A DNA stretch of 60,154 nucleotides from GCA-002790615 sp964438025. Lineage in GTDB: Bacteria > Patescibacteriota > Minisyncoccia > Moranbacterales > UBA2206. A model generated the notes under the pieces. The model did not search any database. It had not been told where the DNA came from and saw only the letters and a list, made by a program, of their open reading frames with translations. A program made the position numbers and the translations under genes. The stretch spans positions 1 through 60,154 of the forward strand of contig CAYTIK010000003.1 of NCBI GenBank assembly GCA_964438025.1, read 5' to 3'. This document shows, piece by piece, positions 31,600 through 40,317 of the stretch. Every line of letters starts with the position of its first letter. The stretch's first letter is position 1.

Positions 31600-32970
31600 T
31601 TAGTGTTGATCTATATTTTTTAAATCAACCACATTTTTCGGCAAATTCTGCGGCTTGCCCTGTGAAATGCGCTCCGCGCCCCGGCTTCCAGCCGGGATTT
31701 CACGGGGTAAAGCAGGAGTGGGTAATGTTTTTTCGTAAGGCAATTTCTGGCGGTAGGAAAATTCCATGGAATTAATATTTTTTTGTTCTGTTTCCGGTGC
31801 GGCCGCCGGGCGGAATTGGTCAGTCAGGCCTTTGGGCAAATTGGAACTTGCTGGAGTTGTATCAGTCCCGCCCGCCCCACTACGCCAGTCCGCATTGCTA
31901 CGCGAAGCGTTGCTGGCGGGCGTAGCGTTGTGGGCGGGGAAAATGATTTGCTGGGTGTTTTTATTGAGAGTGATGGGAGAATTTTCATCGAAGGATTTCA
32001 AGATATAAGCCAATTTTTGCCTTTCCGGAGCGGATAAATTTTTAGCGTTGGCTCCTTGGAAAAGATATTGGGAGCGCGCCATGGACGCGTGTTTTTCATA
32101 GCCTAGGTTGAAAGTATAATCCGCCAGCCAATTTTTGATGGAAGGCCGGACGGGGTAAGGAAAACTCCGCAAACTGATTTTATTGGAAGTAATTAATTGC
32201 TCCCCTACTTCCGAATAAATCCGTAGAGCTTCGGAAAGGGGCAATTTAGTCAGACTAGCCTCTTCCCGGAAAGAAGCTGGTGCTTTTGTAAAAGGTTGAG
32301 AAGACGGACGTTGATAACGGGATTGAGGTTGAAATTGAGATACTGATGGCGCCGATGAGAAATCGGTATTTGCACCTACCCTATTCAAGTTTTTAAGCAT
32401 CTCCACGGCATCAAAAATGTCTATAAGCTCGGTTGCAATGAGCGTGTCATACGTATGCAAAATTGATTTGAGGATGGCTTTTTCCATTTCGCCAAGCAGA
32501 ACCGCGTCCTTGTCCGTCAAAAAGAAATTAATAATATCTTGGTCCTCCCTTTCATCAACATTGTATTGCTGGTCGAATTTTTGTAGCCATTCTCCAATGG
32601 TAAAATTACCTAATTTTTCTTGGTTTTCCAAAATCGCTTGCTTGATGATTTTCCGTTGGTTATTTTTTTCAGTCATTCCCTGAAAGACGTAGCGAGCCGT
32701 CAGCCTTTGCTCAAAAGGCACATCAATTTTAAAAAATACCAAGAGATGATTTTTGATAATCTCTACGGCCTCTGAATCGGGAAGGTCGAGAAAATCGACA
32801 ACTTGGAGCTTGATTACGGAGTCATTGTAAGCGTTGCCCAGAGAAGATCTTTCTTCCGATAAAAAAGAAGCAAGCTTTCTTAAAAGTTTACTAGCCGCAG
32901 CGACATCAATGCGATCGATGATGTCATCAACTTGTTTAGCTAAAATAGTTGTTGTATTTTTACTAATCAT
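31600..32970 (-). CDS. Cytoplasmic protein of the secretion operon with repeat-derived segments
   Basis: The 456-residue product begins with a helical region (residues about 1-200: LAKQVDDIIDRIDVAAASKLLRKL and so on) with no known family, then a Ser/Pro/Gln-rich linker, and a second helical block with LPLSEALRIYSEVGEQLITS. The C-terminal 110 residues are low complexity; two parts are encoded by strong palindromes (31655-31715 and 31869-31937). The start overlaps the end of the TrbL gene (ATGA). It may be a soluble partner of the apparatus; the function is unknown. Confidence 0.65.
   Translation of the reverse strand: MISKNTTTILAKQVDDIIDRIDVAAASKLLRKLASFLSEERSSLGNAYNDSVIKLQVVDFLDLPDSEAVEIIKNHLLVFFKIDVPFEQRLTARYVFQGMTEKNNQRKIIKQAILENQEKLGNFTIGEWLQKFDQQYNVDEREDQDIINFFLTDKDAVLLGEMEKAILKSILHTYDTLIATELIDIFDAVEMLKNLNRVGANTDFSSAPSVSQFQPQSRYQRPSSQPFTKAPASFREEASLTKLPLSEALRIYSEVGEQLITSNKISLRSFPYPVRPSIKNWLADYTFNLGYEKHASMARSQYLFQGANAKNLSAPERQKLAYILKSFDENSPITLNKNTQQIIFPAHNATPASNASRSNADWRSGAGGTDTTPASSNLPKGLTDQFRPAAAPETEQKNINSMEFSYRQKLPYEKTLPTPALPREIPAGSRGAERISQGKPQNLPKNVVDLKNIDQH
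31655..31715. repeat. Palindromic repeat inside coding sequence
   Basis: CCCTGTGAAAT and ATTTCACGGGG form the outer stem and CCGGC/GCCGG an inner one. It encodes a Pro/Arg-rich stretch (LPREIPAGSRGAERISQG) of the protein above in frame. The right end resembles the palindrome tail near 11797. Confidence 0.65.
31869..31937. repeat. Long palindrome inside coding sequence
   Basis: CCCGCCC at the left and GGGCGGG at the right enclose an inner inverted repeat (CTACGCCAG/CTGGCGGGCGTAG, and GCTACGC/GCGAAGC). It is read in frame as a Thr/Asn/Ser/Gly-rich linker. The GC content is far above the surrounding gene. Confidence 0.7.
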
Positions 32971-35333
32971 TTTTTAACAGGGGGATTTTTAATTATATCC
33001 GAAGCTGTCTTTAGATGTTCTATTACAATTGCCGCATTGCTTAGCTTATCAATTTTTGCTTTAAAAGCAGTATTTTTTGGATCGTTATATAAATCCCACG
33101 CTTGTGCATGACGCTGCACTGTTTCACGCGCTCGGCCGGCGTTTGTAACATCTCCTGCATTGAATTTTTCAAATGTTTTTAATCCGCCCAAATGAATATC
33201 TATAACATTTCCGTCTTTAATGTTGTAGAAAGTGTCCGGGTGAGATAAGCGTTGACGGGATTGAGTTTCCAGATTGGAAAATTTCGCTGCTCCTGCTTCG
33301 GCTTGCTCCTTTTCGGTGGTCATATAAAAACCAGCCTTATATTTTTTACCATAAGTTACGTTATCTATCTCTTTGTTCCTATCGAAATCCTTAGTTTTTG
33401 GATCATAAAATTGCATTGCTTCTCCAATTGTTCTTACCTCGTTGTATTTTATTTTCTTTCCCCTTTCATCGTCTCCAGATAAAAATTTTCCCATTGCTCC
33501 ATAGCCGTAATTATTAGCTGAAAAAGCGCTCTCGCCGGTGACTATAAGGGATTTTGCAATATTTTCACTACTTTTCATTCCGGCGGCGAATAGTTCAGCT
33601 GCTAAAGTCAGCTTTAATACCTGCGGATCGGTAGCTTTTCCATGAGCAGCTTGATGTTCATTGAGATCATTGGTTTTAGCTAAACTAGCATGGGCAGCCA
33701 TAACGGTACCGGTATCTCCAGGCATTCCACGTTCCAGGGCTAAATTCATTTCATGAAGAATCTGGTCAGAATTATCCGAAATTGCGGTTATTCTCTTTTT
33801 TTCTTCGTTGGCAAATGTTTGCAGTTCTTCGTAATCTCGATCGGTACGATCAATATCCGATGGATTTTTAATATTTTCAAATCCTCCTTTTAAACCCTTC
33901 TTCTTAAATCCTCTTGTAAATCTGGCCACAGCGATAAAAGGATTTGCTGTTGCTGCATGGCCAATTACTTTTTCAAGAGTATTTTGGATTACCCCGGATG
34001 ATACTGACAAAGCTTTTCTGTCTTGGCGCGCGGTGCGTTTTTTCCAAGCATCTTTCATGGCCATTGGAGAAAGATAGCGCAAGCCTTTAGTTTCGGCCAT
34101 TTTTCTATTCAGCCAATGAGCGCCTGCTCCACCGGCTGCTTTAGCTATGCGGTATCCAGTTAAATTCTTTCCTGACCACCTCATCGCTTTTTGCGCTCCA
34201 CCCATCACTGCGCTTGCTCCATCAACGCCCATTTTTTGCGCCACACCCATAACTACCCATAAAAGAATGATGGGAACAAGAATGAATATCATCGCGCCTA
34301 AAAAAGTCGGATCTTTGGATTGATCTCCGGCGGCAGTTCTAGCAGCGTTACTTAAAGTTTCCCCTACGCCACTCATAAATTTGATGGCAATAATTATTCC
34401 AAATATCATGATAGGTCCGAAAAAAGAATAATTAAAAAGTTTTTTCCACCACTCGCTGGCTTGGCTGGAAAGGCCCGGGATAAAGCTTCCGGCGAAAGCT
34501 ACAGGAGAAAAAATTAAAAGGATGGCTAGAGCAATAATGCGGATCATTAATAAAACACCCACAGCCAAGAAGGTTATCGCCAGCATAAAAATAAGCACCG
34601 CAGCTCCCAAAAGAAACTTTGCATCCGGATAACCAGTAGGGTTTAATAATTTAGCGAGGTCGCCATTTTCTGCCAAAGTAACAAAAATATCTTCCGGTTT
34701 GCCCACGAAGAGGGAAGATTTGATTAGGGTATACATTAAGATATTGGAAGCATCGATAATAAAGCGCGTAATCGCAAAGCTGAAATTAACCAGGAGGGCC
34801 ATTAGAACTATTTTCCACAGCAGTTTTTTATAATTGTAAGTTTCAATTTGAAAAATAGTGCAAAAAGCCGAAAAAAGCAACATCATGATAAAACCCATAT
34901 TCAAAAAATCTCGGACAAAAGCCCAAAGTTTATAAAGAGTGTTATTGCTATCGCTAAAAATAGTTTTTATGTTATCCGTGTCTACTATCCATCCGAAAAG
35001 TGCTTGGGACATAGCAAGCAATAATTTGGCAAAATAGAAAATCGGCGAAACCAGGCAGCCGACCGGATTTCTCCAAAAAGAGCAGACTTCGGAGGTTTGT
35101 TTATTTGCGTCGGCAGTGGCTCTTGCATTAGCTCCTTGCTTCGCCAAGTTAGGGTTGCCGTAATAGGCACCGGTTGCCGCTTGGTTGTCAGCCTCTTCGT
35201 CAGTCATAGCATAGGTGTTGTTTGCCGGAAAAAAAGCAAAAGCAAAAAATACCAAGAAAAATAAAACAAAAAGGCTTTTTTTAGAAAAGATAGAAGTTTT
35301 TGATAAACTAGTTTTTAACTTAAATAATTTCAA
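32967..35333 (-). CDS. TrbL/VirB6-like membrane channel protein
   Basis: A 788-residue polytopic protein. A signal peptide (residues about 15-43) is followed by six or so membrane helices between residues about 95 and 390 (for example LWAFVRDFLNMGFIMMLLFSAF, FLLGAAVLIFMLAITFLAVGV, IIALAILLIFSPVAFAGSFIPG), the TrbL/VirB6 layout. The last 380 residues are hydrophilic and cytoplasmic. VirB6-type proteins form the inner-membrane channel of type IV systems. It lies between the surface-protein gene and the gene encoding the repeat-bearing protein. Confidence 0.8.
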   Translation of the reverse strand: MKLFKLKTSLSKTSIFSKKSLFVLFFLVFFAFAFFPANNTYAMTDEEADNQAATGAYYGNPNLAKQGANARATADANKQTSEVCSFWRNPVGCLVSPIFYFAKLLLAMSQALFGWIVDTDNIKTIFSDSNNTLYKLWAFVRDFLNMGFIMMLLFSAFCTIFQIETYNYKKLLWKIVLMALLVNFSFAITRFIIDASNILMYTLIKSSLFVGKPEDIFVTLAENGDLAKLLNPTGYPDAKFLLGAAVLIFMLAITFLAVGVLLMIRIIALAILLIFSPVAFAGSFIPGLSSQASEWWKKLFNYSFFGPIMIFGIIIAIKFMSGVGETLSNAARTAAGDQSKDPTFLGAMIFILVPIILLWVVMGVAQKMGVDGASAVMGGAQKAMRWSGKNLTGYRIAKAAGGAGAHWLNRKMAETKGLRYLSPMAMKDAWKKRTARQDRKALSVSSGVIQNTLEKVIGHAATANPFIAVARFTRGFKKKGLKGGFENIKNPSDIDRTDRDYEELQTFANEEKKRITAISDNSDQILHEMNLALERGMPGDTGTVMAAHASLAKTNDLNEHQAAHGKATDPQVLKLTLAAELFAAGMKSSENIAKSLIVTGESAFSANNYGYGAMGKFLSGDDERGKKIKYNEVRTIGEAMQFYDPKTKDFDRNKEIDNVTYGKKYKAGFYMTTEKEQAEAGAAKFSNLETQSRQRLSHPDTFYNIKDGNVIDIHLGGLKTFEKFNAGDVTNAGRARETVQRHAQAWDLYNDPKNTAFKAKIDKLSNAAIVIEHLKTASDIIKNPPVKK

Positions 35334-35363
35334 ATTTTTATTTTTTCTCTAAATTTAATTGTG

Positions 35364-35445
35364 TTGTCATCCTGAACTCATTTTAGGATCTAATAATAAA
35401 CTATTATTTTTAAAATTAGATTCCTCGACAAGCTCGGAATGACAA
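35364..35445. repeat. Dispersed palindromic repeat
   Basis: TTGTCATCCTGAACT and AGGATCTAAT at the left mirror ATTAGATTCC and GGAATGACAA at the right. It sits in the gap before the TrbL gene. Confidence 0.75.
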
Positions 35446-35458
35446 TCTCTCGGTGCTT

Positions 35459-36400
35459 TTAATTGCCAGAGAAATTGCCAAACATCGCTCCCGGACCGAA
35501 GTTTTTAGTTTGATTTTGCACTTGCGTATTGATTTTATTAGAAACATTGGTCGCGCCTTTCTGAATCTGCTCTTGGATGTTGCCGATGCCGTTATTCATG
35601 GCGTCCATGCCCATTTTCATGACGATGGAAGTGATGACTTTCGCGATGCCATCCGCGTTGACGATAACTTCATTGCCCATATTTTCCACGTTGAACATTT
35701 TGGCCGCGACCGCGCTGCCGGGATAGGAAATATTTCCTCCACTGCCCGTTCCTTTGAAGCCTTGGTAGGCAATGGCTTGGGCTGTGGCTATTTCTTTGAG
35801 GGAATTTAATTTTTCTTCGTAAGTAGCTTGCATGCAGTTTTTATAAGTCCAGGGATCAGTGAAGCTTTCGAGAGGTTTAAAAGTTTTAGTAGAAAGGAGA
35901 TTGCCAGGAGTAATGGTGGAAATAGGGCATTTATTAGAATTGGTGGCTTGGGAAGTGATATTCCCGACAATATTGCCCAGGCCGGACATATAATTTCCAC
36001 CCACGCCTTCCGACGATTTATAGTTGAAAGAACCTCGCATTTGCGTTGACATAGAACTCATACTCTCGATAAAAATGGCTGCTTCTTTTTGCGGATCAGT
36101 TTCCAAGGCGGTCTGCCAATTGACGATAAATTTTGTTCCCCCGCTCCCACTTCCGCCGCTGATGGATGAGTAAACATTTTCCGAGATCATTTTGATCGCG
36201 GCTTGCTGGAGGGCGCCGGTGAGCATGACTTGCAGCTGGTCCAGCAATGTTTGCATAGGCGGTAATATAACTTTGGGAATGACAGTATCAATCCAGGCGG
36301 AAGCTTGTCTTTGAGGAAAAGGTGAAAAAAATAATGCCAAAGCCAAGAACCCAACGAAAAGTATTTTTAAGAGAAAATTATTTTTTAATTTTTTTCCCAT
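35459..36400 (-). CDS. Secreted helical protein of the secretion operon
   Basis: About 313 residues from ATG 36400 (MGKKLKNNFLLK); the frame allows seven more codons upstream. It has a signal peptide ending near ASA, a helical region with VILPPMQTLLDQLQVMLTGALQQAAIK, a Ser/Gly turn, a middle part with two cysteines (KCPISTITPG, YKNCMQAT) and a C-terminal coiled stretch NKINTQVQNQTKNFG. It is found next to TrbL, a position where VirB5-like proteins often occur, but I see no family signature. The role is unknown. Confidence 0.65.
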   Translation of the reverse strand: MGKKLKNNFLLKILFVGFLALALFFSPFPQRQASAWIDTVIPKVILPPMQTLLDQLQVMLTGALQQAAIKMISENVYSSISGGSGSGGTKFIVNWQTALETDPQKEAAIFIESMSSMSTQMRGSFNYKSSEGVGGNYMSGLGNIVGNITSQATNSNKCPISTITPGNLLSTKTFKPLESFTDPWTYKNCMQATYEEKLNSLKEIATAQAIAYQGFKGTGSGGNISYPGSAVAAKMFNVENMGNEVIVNADGIAKVITSIVMKMGMDAMNNGIGNIQEQIQKGATNVSNKINTQVQNQTKNFGPGAMFGNFSGN

Positions 36401-36432
36401 CTTAATATAGTAGAATTTCAAAATTATATATG

Positions 36433-36529
36433 TGTCATTGCGAAGGAGTTTCGCCTCGGAACGACTGTGGCAATCTAATTTTTAAGTTTATTAGATTGCT
36501 TCTCCGCCAACCGGCGGATCGCAATGACA
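36433..36529. repeat. Dispersed palindromic repeat (TGTCATTGCGA type)
   Basis: TGTCATTGCGA at the left and TCGCAATGACA at the right are exact inverses, with GCAATCTAA/TTAGATTGC inside. This family of intergenic palindromes is common in several bacterial groups. Confidence 0.85.
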
Positions 36530-36551
36530 AGTTTTTTCGAAGCTTTATTAT

Positions 36552-37604
36552 TTATTCCGCCACTTGGCTTTTGTCGACTTCGGCTTGTAATTCCTTGGGT
36601 AGTTCCAAGCCTAAGCTTTCCAACTTTTTTTGCAGGTCGGTGTCGTAAGTCAATCCGTATTGGCTGAATTTAGTTTCCACTTCGCCGGCAAAAGACATTA
36701 GTTCCGTGACTAAACCGGTCAATTGGGAAAGATTAGCGATATCCGCGATTGGATCGGCCAGCTGGGGGTTTAAAAATTTTTCCGCTTCTTGGGAATAGCG
36801 GGCGAATTGGATAATCTTGATATGCGTGTCTGCCAGTTCTTCCGGTATTTCTATGTCCAACAATTGTTCCTGTATTTTTTTACTGTTAGCGTTCAAATTT
36901 TCCAAAGAAGTTGAGCTGCGCAAAGTAATAGCCTGGATAATTTCCTGGGAAAGAGAACCTAAGATGCTGCTGAGAGAAGTATTGGAAGTAATCGGCTGGG
37001 GCGAATTGCTAGAAAGGACATAAGAAACCGCGGTGATGTAGCTGGAAAAATCTTCCTTGCGCTTGGCTTCCGCTTTTTCCTGGGAATATTTTCCATAGTC
37101 CTGTTTTTTAATTTTCAAACTTTCTTTTTTTATTTCCGGCAGCTGTATTGCTTGGGAAGTTTGTGGAATCATCAGCTCGCTCGCCAGAGTTTCTACATCG
37201 TCCAAGGAAATTTTTTCTCCTTTGACAGTGCTGTCATTGGCCAGAACGGCGATTTTTTGCGCCACTTTTTTAGTCAAATTTTTTTCTTCCGCATCGGCTG
37301 TAATCATCGGCAAAGCTTCTTTTTTTTCTTCGGTAATCAGCTTGTCTCCCGGGGCTGGTTTTCGCGGATCGTAGCCAGATTTAACTTCCACTCCGTCGGA
37401 ATAGCCGTCGCCGTCGGTATCTTTGTTGCGTGGATTAGTGCCCAAAGACTTTTCCTCTTCATCGGACAGGCCGTCCTGGTCGGAATCCAAAAAGATATTG
37501 CTTTTGGAATCCAGATTATCGGCGGCGGAAACATAAAAAGCCAAGCTTATAACAACTAAGCCGACCAAAACTAAAAGAGAAGTTTTGACGTTTCTAATCT
37601 TCAT
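36552..37604 (-). CDS. Thrombospondin-3-repeat calcium-binding surface protein
   Basis: A 350-residue exported protein. A signal peptide or anchor (LLVLVGLVVISLAFYVSA) is followed by Ca2+-binding thrombospondin type 3 repeats: DSDQDGLSDEEEKSLGTNP and DTDGDGYSDGVEVKSGYDP (residues about 40-85). The rest (about 100-350) is helical and Glu/Lys-rich. It is the first gene of the leftward secretion-like operon. A role in attachment or stabilisation of the outside part is plausible but unproven. Confidence 0.75.
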   Translation of the reverse strand: MKIRNVKTSLLVLVGLVVISLAFYVSAADNLDSKSNIFLDSDQDGLSDEEEKSLGTNPRNKDTDGDGYSDGVEVKSGYDPRKPAPGDKLITEEKKEALPMITADAEEKNLTKKVAQKIAVLANDSTVKGEKISLDDVETLASELMIPQTSQAIQLPEIKKESLKIKKQDYGKYSQEKAEAKRKEDFSSYITAVSYVLSSNSPQPITSNTSLSSILGSLSQEIIQAITLRSSTSLENLNANSKKIQEQLLDIEIPEELADTHIKIIQFARYSQEAEKFLNPQLADPIADIANLSQLTGLVTELMSFAGEVETKFSQYGLTYDTDLQKKLESLGLELPKELQAEVDKSQVAE

Positions 37605-37693
37605 TCACTTGACAAAATTATAGCATAAAAATAACCGAAGCAACAGGGATAATTGGATTTGCTTTTAAAAAAAACTACTGTTAAATTAAAGAT

Positions 37694-38230
37694 ATGGATA
37701 AAATTACAAAGAAGATAGAAAAAATTGTGGAAAAATTATTAGCGGGCCAAATCAGCCCGACTAACTGGCTGGCAATTTTTTTCGGCATCGTGACCTTGCG
37801 GTTATTTTTAGATAAATTTGTCGCCCAATCAGTTTTTTCCACCATCCAACCGGAAATGGATTTGCACAATTATTTGTTTTTTGGCTTGGTTTTTTTGCTG
37901 ATTTGGCTCTGGTTAAGCTTAATTTTAAGGGTCAAGCCTTCTCAACTGGCCTTTTTGATGATTTGGGCCTGCCTGCTGATTGATTTGCCGCCGATTTTTG
38001 ACCTGATTAAAACCGGCGGGGCAGTTTATATCGGTCCTTATATTTATGGTAATCTGGATGAATTGAAAGTTGAATATCTGACGATTTTTGGCCATTTGCC
38101 ATCCGGCCTGGTTTATTTCGGCACGAAGATAGTGTTTATTTTAGTTTCTCTGGGAGCCGGCAGTCTGGTATGGATTAAAACTAAAAATTGGTGGAAGGCT
38201 TTGGCCGGTTTGAAGGCTCAAAAAAGGTAA
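37694..38230 (+). CDS. Membrane protein preceding the prenyltransferase
   Basis: A 178-residue protein that I do not recognise, with about five hydrophobic segments (residues about 24-38, 57-76, 86-100, 135-155). It lies on the plus strand, divergent from the secretion operon, and ends 32 bases before the likely UbiA start. It may be part of the same lipid-modifying unit. Confidence 0.6.
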   Translation: MDKITKKIEKIVEKLLAGQISPTNWLAIFFGIVTLRLFLDKFVAQSVFSTIQPEMDLHNYLFFGLVFLLIWLWLSLILRVKPSQLAFLMIWACLLIDLPPIFDLIKTGGAVYIGPYIYGNLDELKVEYLTIFGHLPSGLVYFGTKIVFILVSLGAGSLVWIKTKNWWKALAGLKAQKR

Positions 38231-38262
38231 CTGAATTAAGTGCGGTGCAAATTTTTCAATTT

Positions 38263-39249
38263 ATGTCCACAGTCAATGTTTTTTCTTTAAAAGCCGCCGA
38301 CGTTGGATTTGGGCATATTTTTCAGCTTAATTTAATTTATTTTCCTTTAGTCGTGGGTTTTTCCAGTCTGCTGTTCTTTTTTTCCGACCGAGATAAATTT
38401 ATCGCGGTCCTCAAAAATATCCGTCTCCCCCAGTGTTCTTTCCATTTGGGGTTGTTTCTGGTGGGATTGGGGCTGGGCTATTTAGTCTATCCGGACAATT
38501 TAACCTTTAATTTGTTCTCCTTTTTTGCGATTTTAGGGCTTATAGTAGCCATCTTATTGGCTTGGAAAGCTTCGGTAATAATTAACGATATGTGTGATTT
38601 GGAAACAGATAAGCTGACAAATTTTAACCGACCCTTGCCTCAAAGCATGTTTAGTTTTCGAGGATATATGGAATTAGGAATTATCTGTTTTGTCTTTTCC
38701 TTGATCGGCGGACTGGCGGTTAACTTTAAATTTGCCATTTTGCTCTTGGTTTACCAAATCATGGCCTGGTTCTATTCCGCTCCACCTTTCCGCTTTAAAA
38801 GGTTTCCGGTAGTCGCGACTTTTTTAAGTGCGTTGGCTCTGCTGGTGGTTTTATTCATGGGCTTTGCAGTTTTTTCTGGCGAACATAATCTACAGGGGCT
38901 TTCTTGGAGGATAATCTTTCTTTTTCTGTTGGTACTGACGTTTTCTTTGCCCATCAAAGATTTCAAAGATATTGCCGGCGACCGGAAAATGGGCGTCTTC
39001 ACCATCCCGGTTATTTTTGGCGAAGAGTTGGGCCGGATTATTGTCGGTGCCGGAATTTTTCTTTCTTTCGTCTCGAGCATTTTCTTTTTAAATGAGAAGA
39101 ATTTGTTTTTCTGGGCGGTGATTTTGGGTTCGGCAGCTTTTCTAATCACGGTGAGCGAAAAAATAAAAACCCGCCAATTAATTTGGTGGATTCTGCCCTG
39201 CGTGATTGCCTATGGTTTGATTGTAGTTAAGGTGGCGTTATGGAAGTAA
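38263..39249 (+). CDS. UbiA-family prenyltransferase
   Basis: About 328 residues from ATG 38263 (MSTVNVFSLKA); the frame reaches back to 38188 through residues that overlap the previous gene. Two Asp-rich motifs define the family: NDMCDLETDKLTNFNRPLP (first) and DFKDIAGDRKMGVFTIP (second). About eight membrane helices. It transfers a polyprenyl group to an acceptor, possibly in quinone or lipid synthesis, but no partner genes are here, so the acceptor is unknown. The second RNA element starts 22 bases after its stop. Confidence 0.85.
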   Translation: MSTVNVFSLKAADVGFGHIFQLNLIYFPLVVGFSSLLFFFSDRDKFIAVLKNIRLPQCSFHLGLFLVGLGLGYLVYPDNLTFNLFSFFAILGLIVAILLAWKASVIINDMCDLETDKLTNFNRPLPQSMFSFRGYMELGIICFVFSLIGGLAVNFKFAILLLVYQIMAWFYSAPPFRFKRFPVVATFLSALALLVVLFMGFAVFSGEHNLQGLSWRIIFLFLLVLTFSLPIKDFKDIAGDRKMGVFTIPVIFGEELGRIIVGAGIFLSFVSSIFFLNEKNLFFWAVILGSAAFLITVSEKIKTRQLIWWILPCVIAYGLIVVKVALWK

Positions 39250-39271
39250 AATTATAAGTATAAATAAATTT

Positions 39272-39414
39272 AAAGAATAGTCATTTTTGAAAAATTACTT
39301 GTTTGAGAATACGTCTTTTCTCCAATAATTTTCTTAAGCAGCCGTCGAGGGAGGAAGATTATTGGTTAGAAAAGACAGGGTTCGAGTTTAATTTTGAAAA
39401 AATGACTATTCTTT
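39272..39414 (+). ncRNA. Candidate structured RNA, copy 2 of a two-copy family
   Basis: The outer stem AAAGAATAGTCATTTTT (39272-39288) pairs perfectly with 39398-39414. Inside come the same tandem G-A mismatches, the AAAATTA/TAATTTT helix, the loop CTTGTTTGA/GAGTT, GAAT/GTTC, the 8-bp helix GTCTTTTC/GAAAAGAC, the T/TTA loop, a 12-bp helix CCAATAATTTTC and an apical loop with GCCGTCGAG. Helix bases differ from copy 1 in paired fashion while loops are kept. It lies after the UbiA gene and is convergent with rsmA. T5 follows the stem (39412-39416). A weak -10 (TATAAA, 39259-39264) lies upstream, so it could be free-standing or a 3' UTR. Confidence 0.75.
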
Positions 39415-39420
39415 TTGCGA

Positions 39421-40209
39421 CTAGGCTGCAAGACTCTTAGCTAATTTTTTCCAATCCTCTACTGAAAGTTCTTGCGCGCGAGTCAGCGGAGTTAGTCCGA
39501 TGGAACTTAATTTATTTTCTATTCTCTTTTTATCTAAATGAAAACTATTAGCTAAATTATTGGCTAAAGTTTTTCTTTTGGCGGCAAAGCCGGCGCGGAC
39601 TAAGCGAAAAAATTTTTTAGTTTCCCATGGATCATTGCGGTTAAGGCCGGGAGTTATTTTTATTACCGCGCTGTCCACTTTGGGGACGGGAAAAAAAGCA
39701 GCAGCCGGGACGGAAAAAAGAATTTCCGGTTGGGCATAATATTGCACCGATAAAGCTAGAAGGCTCATCTTTCCAGGTTTTTCGACAATCCTTTCTGCTA
39801 CTTCTTTTTGGACCATTAAAATCATCTCTTGCGGAGGAATTGCAAATTCTAAAAACATCCGGATGATGGGTGAAGTTATATAGTAAGGGATATTGGCAAC
39901 GATTTTGTAGCTTCTAGTTTTTAGGTTATAGCTTTTAGCAAATTTAATTAGATTTATTTTTAAAATATCGTCGTGGATAACTTGCACCTTTTTATTAAAG
40001 GCGAATTTTTTTCGTAAAACGGGAATTAAATTCTTGTCGATTTCGATCGCTAAAATTCGGCCGGCTTTTTTGGATAAGGCTTCCGTCAGCACGCCTTCAC
40101 CGGGGCCGATTTCTATAACAAAATCATCTGGCTGTAAATTAGCAGCTTGAATTATTTTGCCTATGATTTTATTATCGCGGAGAAAATTTTGTCCCAATTT
40201 TGTCGGCAT
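39421..40209 (-). CDS. rsmA: 16S rRNA dimethyladenosine transferase
   Basis: A 262-residue KsgA/RsmA enzyme that dimethylates two adenosines near the 3' end of 16S rRNA. It starts with LGQNFLRDNKIIGKII and has the SAM motif VIEIGPGEGVLTEALS, the catalytic NIPYYITSPII and the C-terminal domain with FAAKRKTLANNLANSF. All usual motifs are intact. It is separated from the upstream RlpA-like gene by an AT-rich inverted repeat. Confidence 0.96.
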   Translation of the reverse strand: MPTKLGQNFLRDNKIIGKIIQAANLQPDDFVIEIGPGEGVLTEALSKKAGRILAIEIDKNLIPVLRKKFAFNKKVQVIHDDILKINLIKFAKSYNLKTRSYKIVANIPYYITSPIIRMFLEFAIPPQEMILMVQKEVAERIVEKPGKMSLLALSVQYYAQPEILFSVPAAAFFPVPKVDSAVIKITPGLNRNDPWETKKFFRLVRAGFAAKRKTLANNLANSFHLDKKRIENKLSSIGLTPLTRAQELSVEDWKKLAKSLAA

Positions 40210-40211
40210 TA

Positions 40212-40317
40212 TAGTAAATTTTTAATTTTGAATTTCGAATAAAATCCGAATTTAATAATTTTTTTAAAATTAAAACATTAAAAATTGATTCAAAATTCAT
40301 AATTCAAAATTCTAAAT
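40212..40317. repeat. AT-rich inverted repeat between rsmA and the RlpA-like gene
   Basis: Variants of AATTTTGAATTTC and its inverse (TTCAAAATTC) occur several times, forming an imperfect long palindrome. Similar intergenic sequences occur at 57088-57205. No gene is seen. Confidence 0.6.
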
